A stretch of DNA of 64,000 nucleotides. Origin: Lunularia cruciata (lineage: Eukaryota > Streptophyta > Marchantiopsida > Lunulariales > Lunulariaceae). Position numbers and translations under genes: made by a program. Positions within the stretch are counted from its first letter, which is position 1. The number at the start of each line of letters is the position of its first letter. Location of the stretch: the NCBI GenBank assembly GCA_948567375.1, contig OX419758.1, positions 30,509,001 to 30,573,000 of the forward strand, read 5' to 3'. Below the pieces are notes generated by a model that did no database searches, was not told the DNA's origin, and saw only the letters and a program-made list of their open reading frames with translations. This document shows positions 32,201 through 43,308 of the stretch, in pieces.

Positions 32201-34075
32201 ACCGCGCTCTCTCAAAGGACGGTCTAGCTGGCAACTCCTCCAGTCTAGCCGCTGCTGCCTACCATAAACCATTGGTTGCTAAACGGATCCCATGCTCCTC
32301 AACCAAGTCAGCTCCACTACCAACCACCTCTGCTCTAGTAGTAGGATTTGCACCATCCCTACTCTCACACAACATGGCAACCAACCGGAATATTAGGGCT
32401 GGGTCAACTCCCAATGTAAACATATCACTGGCCAAAAACAAAGGACGCCGCATAATCAGCTGAGCCACCTCCAACATCATGCTAGACTCAGTCTCTGTTG
32501 TAGCAGGTGGCTGACTAGCAGGTAGTGCATCATGTACTCCATCACCACCTACCACACCTACACTGGGACATCTAGGAACCATGGATGTTGTCTGCAATGC
32601 CTCAGATAGCGTGAAAGACTGGGGAAGTCTGACCTATCTCCCAACCTCTCCTCTCTGTGGGTCCAACGCCAATGATGCTCCTCTAGGCTCTAGAGCACAT
32701 ATTGCACTCCTAGTCACTGCTGCAGATGCATCCACCTGTGTTGCTCCGCACATTAAGTCCAAAGCATCTCTATCACCAGCATATGAGGTGGAAGCCTCAG
32801 CACCCGAATCTGATCTCCTCTGAGCAATAGCCATACTAGCCAATCTCTGCTCCAACTGCTCAATCCGAGTAGCCATAGTTGTGTCAGAAGTAAGGGCAGG
32901 TACTGCATTCCTACTAGGAGTAGATCCTCTACCACCTCATCCTCCATGAACTGGAGCTCCTCTATTACTTGCCATAGCAGCCCTACCACTCCGTAACTCC
33001 GGATGTAGGTCAAAACACCGGTCACTAGTGTGACCAAATCTATGGTAGTGCTCACACTGCCTCTATGTTGGCTGTGATGCACCAGAGGTATCAGGTCTGC
33101 TGCCCTGAGTACACTCTCTCCTATGGTGAAGTCCACCACAAGTCTAAAAGCAACACCACCACTCACTGGCTGCTGCTGACTCAAAAATGAGGGTAGGGAT
33201 CTAACTCCACTAGGCCCTCCACTCACTCCATAGGATCTGGGCTGTCCACCTTGTCCTCAAAAACCAACTGGGCATGGTGCACTGTGTTGCACTCTAGAAG
33301 AAGTCACAACCGTGGATGAGGTCTCTCTACCAAATCCAGATGTCACCTCTCTCTCCTCCACCATATTGAGCTCAATATGCTCAGCCAAACCAAAGACTAC
33401 TACCAAAGTGGGCGAAGTAGCCTGCAACAATGTAGCATCACGAACTCTATGTCATAACTCCATGTCTAGTATCCCATACCAAAATTGGACTGCCTGGGCC
33501 TTGGTAACTCCTTGAGTGAAACTGATCAGCCGCCTCATGCAAGTGTATGCCTCGCGTAGGCTCTCTCCAGCCTTCCGTTGGAACTCCTGCAAGCTCCTCA
33601 GCTTGTCAATCCGTACTCCTTGCTAGTTTTGCCCCAAACATAGAAAGAACTCCACCATGAGGTTAAACCCCGGTACCACACCACCTCCTGCAGCGGTACC
33701 TCCACTCGTAGTAGCACTATCTCCAGCTAGTGCACCTCCACTAGCTCCACCAACACTACTCGAGCTAGAAGTAGGTACAGCCAATCTACTCTTGGCCACC
33801 AAGCCTGAAGTGATGGAGACATAGTGTGGAGACCAATACAATCTCTATAACTCAATCTCCTCCAAATAAGCTCTCTTAAACTGATCGGTGGACCTTCCAA
33901 GTGCTGAAACAACCCCTTCCATGCCATGAAAGGTGTGAACAAAGTCGGGTTCCGCATCTGCTACAGATCACACCAACTATTGAACTCCTGGATGAAGTCA
34001 TCCAACTCAATGGTACCCATTGTACCAGAGTAACGCCGAGTGCCTTTGGAGGCCCCATAAATCTTGTCCATGTCC
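32201..34075 (-). pseudogene. Gag, 5'-truncated (E copy 2)
   Basis: Capsid-like region near 33957-33480 (NPTLFTPFMAWKGLFQHLEG; LISFTQGVTKAQAVQFWYG-like), two CCHC knuckles near 33150-33010 (CGGLHHRREC and CEHYHRFGHTSDRC-like), and the Ser/Thr/Ala-rich tail 32876-32259 (IEQLEQRLASMAIAQRRSD; SSMMLEVAQLIMRRPL). The N-terminus is removed at 34075 by A copy 2. Stops and frameshifts are present. Confidence 0.75.
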
Positions 34076-34765
34076 TATGAGCCGGCCTGTCTCTCACTCA
34101 AGATGAACCTTTGATGGTTATTATGGTAGCGCACCATAGACTAAGAAGGCAAAGAACTCAAACTCCATCATACTCCTCCAAGGCTAACACTCCAAGACTC
34201 AAGACATTGCTCACTAGAGAACTCAATGAGAGAGAGATAGTTGCAAATGAAAGGATGATGAGTACTTCCTCACTCCTTGTTTATATACTTGTGAAATAGT
34301 TACGTACCAAAGTTACTAATTACCGTAGTTACTCAAGTTACTAGACTAAAAGTCAAGTAAAGTCAAAAAGTAGAAAGGAATATCCATTCACATGAGCATA
34401 TTCCCCTAAGCATGTGGTCTTATCTTGACCCAACCACTAAGTCAAGGATTCCTTCACATGGGCTATCCTTGGACTAAAGAAGAATCCAAAACAAAAAGGC
34501 TTGCGGGCCCAAGAGTTCTCAACTCTTTCCTCAAAGCCAAACACCTAGTAATAATACCAAGTCAACACACTAAAATCCAAAATAGTGGTGCTTATCTTTT
34601 CTACTTCCTCTAAAGTAAAGTCCCCTCTATCTTAGCTATGACTAACTTTAGCTAACCATGACTAATATAGAACCATCCTTTATCTCTATAAATAATATCT
34701 CTTAAGTACTTGTAATACCAAGCTAAATATCACAATACCACACACATGCACAAATGGATGTTACA
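34076..34765 (-). repeat. Family A 3' LTR (copy 2)
   Basis: 690 bp, plus-strand TATGAGCC (decayed TGTGAGCC) to GATGTTACA, nearly identical to the solo LTR at 11625-12316. Minus-strand TATATAAA lies near 34286 (plus strand tttatata). Two ~20-bp direct repeats (ttagctatgactaa/ttagctaaccatgactaa) occur in U3 near 34630-34670. Confidence 0.9.
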
Positions 34766-34777
34766 TTTACCCCCGGA
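34766..34777 (-). other. Polypurine tract of A copy 2
   Basis: On the minus strand TCCGGGGGTAAA abuts the LTR start TGTAACATCC. It is preceded by the integrase C-terminal stop and a short conserved GAGGACAAAGTGAAAAC stretch. A copy 3 has the same site at 62769-62780. Confidence 0.75.
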
Positions 34778-34813
34778 CTAAGTTTTCACTTTGTCCTCAA
34801 AGTGAAGGCCTCT

Positions 34814-36429
34814 CTACCTTCTATGGTACATCTTCAACTTATCATGGTTAATCCTATCAAAGTGTCTTCCTCCCAACTCCTTGATATCATAGGTGTAATT
34901 GCTCCACACCTTCTCTATTATGAAAGGTCCAAAGTACTTAGGCAAAAACTTCTTTTGCACTCTCTTGAATCGAATGGAATCAAACAACATTACCCAATCA
35001 CCTTCTTTGAAAGGCTCTACCTTCTTCTTGCCTTGCCTCTTGTCATAGCTCTCCTTTTGTTTCCTTTGGGCTTGCTCTACTTGAACCATAGCAACTGCTC
35101 TTGCCTCTTCCAACTCCATGAGTTGATCCTTCCTTGACTTCTCATCACCTCCTTGTGCTTTCTTCAATCTCCTATGAATGCTTTGGAAGGTAGGAAGATC
35201 AAAGTGAATAAGTAAGGTAGACTCAATACCATACACCAATTGAAATGGAGAAAATCCGGTGGAAGTCTTCATGGTTGTCCTATACTCCCACAAAACTGCA
35301 TGAATCCTCTTGTCCTAATGATGTTTAGCCCCCTCCAATTCTGCATCTTAGGCCAACATCATGCACAAGGTCTGATTGGTTCTCTCTGCCAAGCCATTGG
35401 AATTTGGCTTATAGGATGTAGTTACTCTATGTGTGATAGAGAAATGTCGTAGCATGGCTATAGTAATGCTTCCTGTAAACTCTCCTCCTCTATCAGAAAC
35501 TAACTGCAAAGGGCATCCAAACCTAGTGATAATGCGTTCATAAAGAAATCTACCCACTTCATCTTCATTCTTGTCCCTCAATGGTCTAGCCTCAACCCAC
35601 TTGGTAAGGTCATCAGTAACTACCACAATATACCAATTGTTCCTTGGGGTTCTATTGAGAGGACCTACAAAATCAATTCCCCACTTCTCTCAAAAGGTCC
35701 TAGCAATGGAATTGATCTAAGTGGTGGAGTGGATGTAGACTTTCTAGCAAAAGCTTGACAAACATGACAAGTTTTGCAATAATCAAGACAATCCTTGAAT
35801 ATCCTTCTCCAATGGTAACCTACATCTAGAATCTTGAAAGCAGTCACCTTTCTTGCAAAGTGTCCTCCACATACTAAACCTTCATGAAACTCCTTTATGA
35901 GTAGGATAGACTCTTCCTTACCCACTGCTCTTTGAAGTAGACCATCTGCTCCTTGGTGAAAAAGAATATCCTCCACCATTGTGTAAGGTCTAGATCTTGC
36001 TGCAAGGGCCTTCCTCTCCCTAGCATGCATCCCTTTTGGATAGTTACCTCTTGTCACAAAGTCCACAATCTCCTTGTACTCCATTGGAACCTCTTGAGTG
36101 ACTGAGATTGTCATGAGCTCCTCATCCGGGAAGGAATCATCCACTGGCTCATCTCCATCATGATCATAGGCTCTATATAACAAATCAGCATTTGCATGTT
36201 TCTTTCCTGGCCTATCCTCAATGGTGTAGTCATACTCAGACAAGAGTATCATCCATCTTGCTAGTCTCCCTTCAACATTAAGCTTGTTGAAGATGTACTT
36301 CAAAGCCTTGTGATCCGTGACAATGGTGGCTTTCCCTCCAATCAAGTAGTGTCTAAACTTCTTGAGACCAAAGATCACTACCAACCCTTCTCTCTCCGTG
36401 ATAGAGTAGTTCTTCTCTGCTGAAACCAT
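34814..36429 (-). pseudogene. RNase H end and integrase (A copy 2)
   Basis: Open from 36429 to 35665: RNase H (SAEKNYSITEREGLVV, TDHKALKYIF, LARWMILLSEYDYT, KKHANADLL), linker, and the integrase zinc region (HEGLVCGGHFARK, CKTCHVCQAF). The next open block, 35626-35348, holds the core (VTDDLTKWVEARPL with the first Asp; LVSDRGGEFTGS second Asp; NSNGLAERTNQTL catalytic Glu). 35293-34814 holds YRTTMKTS, LVYGIES, basic helices and GPFIIEKVW. About three stops separate the blocks; the catalytic triad is retained. Confidence 0.87.
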
Positions 36430-37868
36430 CTACCTACTGGCATAAGCTATTGGATGATCATGCCCATCTTGGTCTAATTGACTAAGAGTGCATCCTATAG
36501 CTACATTAGAAGCATCAGTGTAGAGGATGAAAGGCTTACTCCAATCAGGTTTAGCAAGAACTGGAGCTACAACAAGGGATTGTTTGAGCTCCTCAAAAGC
36601 TTTGAGAGCCTCCTTGTCCTCCAAAATCACCATGTAATCTACACCCTTCTTCATGTAGATGGTCAATGCATAAGCCTTGTTGGAAAATGAGAAGATGAAC
36701 CTCCTATAGTATCCAACCATCCCCAAGAATTGGCATAACTTTGTCAAGCTTGAAGGGAATGGAAGGTCTGAGATTTTCCTCACCTTCTCAGGATCAACTG
36801 CTATTCTATCCTTGGAGATGATGTGCCCCAAAAGTAGACCTTCTTCACATCCAAAAATGCACTTCTCTGGGTTTAGTGATGCATTTGCCTCATCCAAGCA
36901 TTGCAAGACTTTGATTAGGTGCTCAAAGTGCTCCTCCTTGCTTCTATAGATACAAAAGTCATCAATGAAGTCTCTCACAAATTTCCCAATGAAAGGTTCA
37001 AATACCTTGTTCATGAACCGTTGGAATGTAGTTGGAGCATTGCAAAGCCAAAAGGCATGACCTTGAAAGCGTAAGTTCCCCAAGGTGTGGTGAATGTGGT
37101 GAGTTGTTGATGCTCTGGTGCAATCTTGATTTGGTTATATCCACTATAACCATCTCCAAAACTGTACCTCTCATGACCTGAAACCTCCTCCAAGATCTCA
37201 TCAATGAATGGCAATGGGCAGTAGTCCTTCTTGGTAACAGCATTGAGCTTCTTGTAATCCACACATACCTGAAGCTTTCCATTCTTTTTCTTCACAATGA
37301 CAATTGGAGACACCCATTCTGAATTCTCTACCTCAAAGATAAATCCAGCCTCCTTGAGCTTATCAATCTCCTCCTTCACAACCAAAGATATTGGTGGGCT
37401 AATGCGACGTTGCTTTTGGCGGATTGGTCCTGCATGTGACTCCACCTCTATCTTGTGCTCCTCCAAGGTGACTTCCTTCAAATCCTTGTAATTGAAAGCA
37501 AACACATGGATGAACTTGCGGAAAATCTCCTCAAATCTCACCTTCTCTTCCTTGGTAACATTTGGACCATACTTGAGGGTAGCTAACCTTCTCTCTACCT
37601 CCTCAAGTGTCAATGGTGATTTTTCTGGGTCCTTCAAAACCTTTGGCTTAGGTGCAAAATCCATAGCACACAAAGGATACACATCTGAATCAGATTCAGA
37701 TTCATCCTCCTCCGTGGAAGGCTCCTCTTCCATGCTTGTGTCCACCTCTGAAGCTCCTTCTTCAGAATTTGATTCCCAATAATCAGAAGATGGTGTATCT
37801 GAATGTGAAGTGTTGGTGGTGTTAGTCACAGGAACTGTGACTCTATGGTTTGATGGCCCAATCCTCAA
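36430..37868 (-). pseudogene. Reverse transcriptase and RNase H start (A copy 2)
   Basis: 37868-37011: acidic linker rich in Glu/Ser, then LEEHKIEVESHAGPIRQ, EEIDKLKEAGFIFEVEN, VKKKNGKLQVCVDYKKLN, PLPFIDEILEEV, SGYNQIKIAPE, TPWGTYAFKVMPFG. A one-base shift breaks it at the LCNAP region. 37083-36430 resumes with LCNAPTTFQRFMN, active site DFIDDFCIY, LLLGHIISKD, QFLGMVGYYRRF and the RNase H start (ILYTDASNVAIG). A TAG ends it after IAYASR. Confidence 0.88.
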
Positions 37869-37883
37869 GTACCCTTTGTGCCA

Positions 37884-38678
37884 TCAATCAGTTGTGCGTG
37901 TTGCTCTCAACCATGGCCTCCCAAGAAGTAAGTCATAGCTTGAATCCTTCAAGACTTGGAAAGTCATGAGATTTTGAACTCCCATAACTGAAATTACCTC
38001 TTTATCCATCATCCCTACTGGTTGAACTTGTTGCTTGTTTGCCATGCTCACCACAAATGTTGACGGTCTTGAGGGTATCATACCCAACTTCTTCATCAAC
38101 CTTTCTGACATGGCATTTACTGCTGATCCTCCATCAACCAATGCATCCTTGATGTTGTGACCATTCACTCTCACATCAATCTTGGAGGCATATTCATAAG
38201 CCTCCCATGGTGCTGGCTTGGCATCCACCACCCCCATTGATACTGGAACTTTTGCCTTCTTCTTCCTCTTGCTCCTTGTAGAACTCAAACCACCTCTAAG
38301 CTTTTTTCTCAAGGTAGGGTTCAAAGCAATTAATTGGCCCACTATGATGTTAGCCTTGTGACTACTAACATCCTCCAACACATTGTAGTTCCATTGTTGC
38401 TTTGAGATCAAGAAGTCCTCCATCCCCAACTTCTTCCTTGGAGTCTTTGTTGTTGATGGTTTTGAGGTGTGAGTGCTCCTATTAGACATAGGAGTATCCT
38501 TGCTTGAAGTAAATCCTTGAGAAGAGTGAACATCCTCTACAAAACGAGCTCTCTTCTTCTCTTGTGCCAAAAGCTCCAAATTAAGACTCTTGGAGTTTGA
38601 GCACACTCCCTTCTCATACTTGCCCTCCACCACATCTATGGATGCTATCCCCTTACCTTTGTTTGGATTAGGAGCCAC
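37884..38678 (-). pseudogene. Aspartic protease with N-terminal extension (A copy 2)
   Basis: Overlaps the end of gag in another frame. About 120 residues rich in Lys/Ser precede the protease: IKDALVDGGSAVNAM (DGGS in place of DSGS), then SMANKQQVQPVG and SSYDLLLGRPWLR. The DGGS variant recurs in plant Tat-lineage proteases, but whether it is native here is not clear. Ends with a stop just before RT. Confidence 0.82.
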
Positions 38679-39637
38679 TTGGGTTTCACTACCTCCTTCT
38701 TTCCTCTATTGGCTCCCTCATAACCCCTTCCTCCATGGTAAGTGGAATTTGGGCAATTCCTTTGGATATGGCCTCTTCCTCCACAACCAAAACAATTTCT
38801 ATCATTGAAATTGTTGGCTGGTTGGCCTCCTCTATATGGATAATTTCCATAACTCCTAGGCCCTCTCCCTACATTCTGATCAACCTCTCTCTTCTCCCAT
38901 AGTTGCACCACATTGATCTTGAGATCCGCAAGTTGTTCTGTGATGGTTTGAAGTGGATCCTTTGGTGGAGGTGCAAGAACTAGAGCAACTACTACTTGTG
39001 GTGCAACCCTTGTCACCAAACTATGAGAAGTTCCACCATACTTGTAGCCTTGAGGAGGATGCACAACCTCCTTCACCACCAAATCACTCTCATCTCCTTC
39101 CAAACTCTCCTCCATACGAATTGCGATCTTGATAGCTTCAACCTTGGAAGAAGGTTTCTCATATCTCACCTTGCTTCTAATTTGTGGTCTCAACCCTCCC
39201 ACAAAATTCTTGGTGAGTATGGCCCCTATGCCAATCATTGTGGTCTCCACATCATCCCCACCCTTCCTCAACACTATGCGAAATCTAGACTCTAACTTTT
39301 CCACTCTTTCCACATAGACTCTCACTTTCTCTCCATCTCCTTGCTTGAGAAATGTAACCTCACTCATTAATCTCTCATAACTCTCATCAGGAATAACATT
39401 CTCAATGAATGTTGAAGTCAAAGTCTCCCAAGACTCCTCTTCCCCATCTCTCCTCTCTCTCTTTTGGTATTTTGACTCATACCATGTAAGTGTTGCATCC
39501 TCAAAGAAATCTGGTAATAATGAGGCCCACTCATTCTTCCTCCTCTCATTGTTTCCTATGCAAGCTATCTTGAAGTCTCTCACAAAGGCCTCCACATCTT
39601 CTCCATCCTTGCCAAAGAAAACCGGAAGTTTCCCCAT
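38645..39637 (-). CDS. Gag (A copy 2), intact ORF
   Basis: 330 codons from a real ATG (minus strand 39637). Capsid-type retrotransposon gag: LPVFFGKDGEDVEAFVRDF, WASLLPDFFEDATLTWYES, ESWETLTSTFIENVIPDE, FLKQGDGEKVRVYVERVEKL, LTKNFVGGLRPQIRSKV. Then a Pro/Ala linker and one CCHC knuckle, CFGCGGRGHIQRNC, at about 38810-38770, and a basic tail. This is one of the few full-length open frames in the window. Overlaps the protease frame by ~34 nt, which would need a frameshift. Confidence 0.85.
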   Translation of the reverse strand: MGKLPVFFGKDGEDVEAFVRDFKIACIGNNERRKNEWASLLPDFFEDATLTWYESKYQKRERRDGEEESWETLTSTFIENVIPDESYERLMSEVTFLKQGDGEKVRVYVERVEKLESRFRIVLRKGGDDVETTMIGIGAILTKNFVGGLRPQIRSKVRYEKPSSKVEAIKIAIRMEESLEGDESDLVVKEVVHPPQGYKYGGTSHSLVTRVAPQVVVALVLAPPPKDPLQTITEQLADLKINVVQLWEKREVDQNVGRGPRSYGNYPYRGGQPANNFNDRNCFGCGGRGHIQRNCPNSTYHGGRGYEGANRGKKEVVKPKWLLIQTKVRG

Positions 39638-39869
39638 CTTAACCTCTTACTATCTTTCTTTCTCTCAATTTTTTTTCTCTTTTCTTTTCTTTCACTCTAT
39701 TACTAATAAAGTATATACATGACTAACACCATCTAAGAATAATCCACTCTAGGGAACACAAAAGGTTCAGGTTGCTCCAAGATTTCTATAGCAACATCAA
39801 ATCCTAGAGTGCATATTAATCTAACTCTCATGGATAGTTTATCCATAAGTTGAAAGATTATCTCCATCA
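39638..39869 (-). other. A copy 2 gag leader, pyrimidine-rich on plus strand
   Basis: Non-coding. A run of ct-rich sequence at 39646-39705 (purine-rich on the element's sense strand) precedes gag. The rest shows no recognised domain. Confidence 0.5.
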
Positions 39870-40343
39870 CTAATCTTGAGAGCTAGCTGATGAAGGTGGT
39901 AGTATTTCTATAGCTGTACTAAGGCTCTCTCCAAGATCCTTCACCAAAGTCTCCAAAAGTGCTTTTACTCCACTACACTCATGTCCTTTTGGAAGTCCTT
40001 CCACTCCACAAACCTCACATAACTCCTTGGTCTTAGATCTTCTCCCTCTTAATCTTGGTGAAGAAGGTCCAACATGCAAACCCAAGTCAAGTAAGCCTCT
40101 CCTTTCCCTCAATCTCTTACTCTCAAAGGTCAATGGACATGAACTTGCCTTATGTCCCTTCTCTCCACATAGAAAGCACTTAGACTCACTCTTTCCTCCA
40201 AGTGGTGTAGGTTTTTGAATCCTCTCAACACTCTCTTCAAATTCTATTGTAAACACCCTTTTCCTCAAATCCACCACAACAATCACCTCAAACCCTTGGG
40301 GAACCTTGCATAATCTCAATTTCCACTCTTGATGACCCTCCAT
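39870..40343 (-). CDS. Extra ORF with zinc knuckle upstream of gag (A copy 2)
   Basis: 157 codons from a real ATG (40343), in a different frame from gag. It contains an exact CCHC knuckle CFLCGEKGHKASSC at about residues 56-69, a Arg/Lys-rich stretch, a second C-x2-C-x8-H-x-C cluster (CEVCGVEGLPKGHEC), and an acidic/Ser C-terminus. I do not recognise the family. An additional ORF before gag is a known trait of Ogre-type Tat elements, so it may be an element gene. A captured host or LINE ORF1 fragment is the alternative. A copies 1 and 3 do not reach this region for comparison. Confidence 0.6.
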   Translation of the reverse strand: MEGHQEWKLRLCKVPQGFEVIVVVDLRKRVFTIEFEESVERIQKPTPLGGKSESKCFLCGEKGHKASSCPLTFESKRLRERRGLLDLGLHVGPSSPRLRGRRSKTKELCEVCGVEGLPKGHECSGVKALLETLVKDLGESLSTAIEILPPSSASSQD

Positions 40344-40867
40344 GTTCCCAAGATGAATCTAAACACTCAAACATGCTTTTTGTTGACCTCAAACTCCTCA
40401 TGCATGAGATCTCCACTCTGCAGAATTGACCCTTCCTCACAATGTCATTCAAATCTCCCAACCACTATGTCACAGTCGTCTAAAATTTTGCCACTTGATC
40501 ACAACTCTAGAGCGTCCTCCCTTGCAAAATTTCAGATCTTTTCATCGAGCCATTTGGCCTAGACACCTTTCTATTCAGCACCTATATTTCAGATTTGGTC
40601 TGAAAACCACCCCCTTCACTTCAAAAACTCATTACGCCCTGCGCAAGAACGATCTCTCTCTAAGTTTTGTGGCAGCAGGTAGGATACAATGCACTGAATT
40701 TTCTTGGAAATTTTCAGGACAATTTACTGAAAATTGAAGAAATGGTAGACTCTGTACAATTTTCCAGAGAGCATATAGTTGCGGGAGCACTTTACCCTAT
40801 CAACTTTCAAAAATTCTAGCCTAGTGCGCATAGAAGCTCTCACAATAATTTCAAGTGTGCTAACTGA
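40344..40867. other. Unassigned sequence between A leader and C leader
   Basis: About 520 bp with no domain and no match elsewhere in the window. It could be more of A's 5' leader or 5' LTR-adjacent sequence, or unrelated DNA. The plus-strand ORFs here show no recognisable motifs. Confidence 0.4.
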
Positions 40868-41126
40868 AATTATTATGATGTTATGGATCTAAATGTACCA
40901 AATCCTCACCCTTTCAACATGCAAGTAAAAATCCGTTATGTAGTTAGACCAAAAGTGATATCTAGGGACTTTGTAGTCCACAATTTTGGTGAGGAATATT
41001 ATTAACAAGTGATGGCCTCTGAGGTCCCAATGGCAGTCCCCATAATTCATGCACCCCCCAAGTGATCATTCTAACCCTCTATTGAAGTAGTAAGTAGCAA
41101 ATGAACATCAATTGTGTGTAGGAATC

Positions 41127-42120
41127 ATGGATCCGCAATTGTAGGAGTTGATGCAAGGAATGTAGGGGATGTTGAACAAGTTTTGAGAAATCAAGATGAC
41201 CATGGAGGAATTACAAAGTCAAGTACATGCTTTAAAGAAGGATTAAGTAATGCAAGAAGGAGAGCTGTCTCAACTACCAACATCAGCAATCAAAGTACCT
41301 GGAGAGTTATGCATGCTAATGACACAGATTCCAATTAACAACCAAGCCACATTGTTACTACAAATGAACAAGACATGCAACATCAAGCCTTACAAGGGAC
41401 AGTGTTCCATGGGAGTACTTGAAAATTGGATTTGAAGAATGAATCTATACCTTTGAATGTTCAAAATGGAGATTATTGATCATTTTGCAAGTATGTTTGC
41501 ATGCGGATACTTGACCAATAAGGCCCTTACATGGTATGACGCTTGGGAACAATCATTGCTGGTAGAAGGAAGAGAGGTCACTTGGATAACCATGCAAGAA
41601 GGGTTGCTCAAGAATTTCCAATCTATGGATTTTGTGCAAATAGCGTGAACTTGACTCTATGTGTTGAAGCAAAAGAATAGCATATAAGAGTATGTGGAGG
41701 CATTTCTAGATTTATTGGTTGCAATAACCGATATGAGTCTAGCCAAAGCTCTTGAAAATTTCAAGAGAGGATTAAAAGAGCGGATTTGCCAAGAGGTAAT
41801 GGTGCAAAATCCTTGTATTGTTTTTGAAGCCCTTGCTTGTGCCCAAATAATAGTAGGGGCGCTGGGAGGAGGTGAAGCAATAACACCGATGCAAAACTAT
41901 TGGGCCGAGACACACTATTTTAGTGGACCAAATACCTATGGAATTGGGCAACATTTGGTTCCAAGATAGAGGAGCAAGACCTCTCCAAGGAGAATAAGGA
42001 CGGGCCAAAGAAAGGAGAGAAGGAGTCCTATAGAGAAAAGAGGCTTGAGCAGAACAACAATGATGTTACAATTGTTGCAGAATTGTGCACATACCTATCA
42101 ATAGTTGTGCTTGTCATCTT
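41127..42120 (+). pseudogene. Gag (C copy 2)
   Basis: Starts at ATG 41127 (MDPQL, then a stop), matching the gag start of C copy 1. Open pieces at 41457-41648 (KALTWYDAWEQSLL, TWITMQEGLLKNFQ) and 41694-41969 (VEAFLDLLVAITDMSL, FKRGLKERICQEV) carry capsid-type helices. The zinc knuckle near 42065-42100 is degraded. Several stops and frame changes. Confidence 0.72.
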
Positions 42121-42319
42121 AGAGGCCCTTGGCCTCCATACAAGCAACCTCTAAACCACATGGAGAGATGAATTGAAGTGGAAGATATAGAAACCACATT
42201 GGAAAACAAAGATTGCCAGTAAATGTACCTTGTGGTCTTATTGGCTTAGTGAAGAAGAGTAAAAGCAAGGTGAGGAAGAGGACAAGTGTGCAAAGAAGGA
42301 GGAAGATAAATGCATAATT

Positions 42320-42660
42320 AATTGTTGTAAATGGAGTGCTAGAAGGCAATCCAATGAGAGTGTTGATAGACCTTAGAGCATCAGAGAATTTCTTGTCTCG
42401 CTCTATTGCAATAAGGTTGGAGATGAAATTAGAGAAAGATGGAAGGATGAAGTAGAGTTACCTAATGGTCAGATAGAGAGGATTGAGTTATTACCTAGAA
42501 AGGTAATACTCTCTATAGGAGGGTCTCAAGAAGCAATCAAGTGGTGATTGATACAACTAGCTTGTTATGATGCAATCTTAGGTATGCCGTGGATGGAGCA
42601 CTACAACCCCACGATGGATTGGAGAAAGAAAGTAGTGAAAACTAAAGAAAGAGTCAATAG
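42320..42660 (+). pseudogene. Aspartic protease remnant (C copy 2)
   Basis: PMRVLIDLRASENFLS near 42350-42400 corresponds to the protease active-site loop of copy 1 (Ser and Gly both lost), and the CRGWSTTTP region near 42590 (shifted frame) corresponds to LGMPWMEQYNP. At least five stops. Confidence 0.7.
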
Positions 42661-42745
42661 AGATCTTTGGGATTAAAGGAAGATCAAAATGGCAAGAGTT
42701 GCCTCTGTATGTCATAAAGACCACATCTATTGGTATGATAGATAG

Positions 42746-43303
42746 ATGTTTCATGGGTTTATAAGAGAAGTCCAAAGTGCTCAACACAATGGAAAAATTC
42801 TTGAGAAATTGAAAGATGTGGTCAATGAGTTCCAAGATGTCTTTTTGGATGAATTACCCGTAGGTTTACCACCAAAAAGGAGAGTAGATCATAAAATTGA
42901 GATACATCTTGGGAAGACACCTCCTTGAAGGGCCCCATATCAACTATCACCTTAGGAGTTGGAGGAGTGTAAGGCTCAAATCAAGGACATGTTGCAAAAG
43001 CGGTTTATCCAACCCAACATATCACCATACGGGGCTCTTGTATTATTTGTGAAGAAAAAGGATGGAACAATGCACATGTGCATTGACTACCAAGGATTGA
43101 ATCAACAAATGGTGGAGAACAAATATCCATTACCTTGCATGGATGACTTATTTGATCAACTCAATGTGGCAAGGCACTTCATGAAACTTGTTTTGCGGAG
43201 CAGTGACAACCAAATCAGGATTGTAGAAGAAGACATACACAAAACGGCCTTTCAAACAAGGTATGTTCAGTTTGAGTACTTGGTGATTCAGTTTGGCCTC
43301 ACC
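42746..43303 (+). pseudogene. RT N-terminal half (C copy 2)
   Basis: Linker VVNEFQDVFLDELPVGLPPKR (42815-42880), then 42959-43303 with [67 protein letters not shown]. It breaks off at 43303/43308 exactly where element D inserted. The catalytic FLDDILVY lies on the other side, near 59905. Confidence 0.85.
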
Positions 43304-43308
43304 ACAAT
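43304..43308. other. Target-site duplication of D, left copy
   Basis: acaat immediately before the LTR start TGTGGTG. The right copy is acaat at 59837-59841. The C copy 2 RT frame reads through when D is ignored, so this is a bona fide insertion site. Confidence 0.92.

Larger units (their letters stand above)
26171..34075 (-). mobile_element. Family E copy 2: best-preserved methyltransferase/PHD element
   Basis: Minus-strand element: gag (34075 to ~32200, cut at its 5' end by A copy 2), protease, C5-methyltransferase, RT, RNase H, integrase, PHD finger, polypurine tract at 26834-26842, LTR 26171-26831. Gag tail, protease, methyltransferase and RT start share one frame (first codon bases congruent to 2 mod 3 on the plus coordinate). 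A single shift near 29773 moves the rest of RT, RNase H and integrase to another frame. This is the reference copy for the family in this window. Confidence 0.9.
34076..40867 (-). mobile_element. Family A copy 2: 3' LTR, pol, protease, gag and leader
   Basis: The fullest A element: gag ATG at 39637, then protease, RT, RNase H and integrase down to 34814, polypurine tract, 3' LTR at 34765-34076. There is no chromodomain. RT wording (FIDDFCIY, TPWGTYAF) places it on the Tat/Athila side of Ty3/gypsy. It is inserted into E gag at 34075. Upstream of gag there is an extra zinc-knuckle ORF and ~0.5 kb of sequence. The 5' LTR is missing, replaced at about 40868 by C leader sequence. Few disruptions mean it is relatively young. 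Confidence 0.87.
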
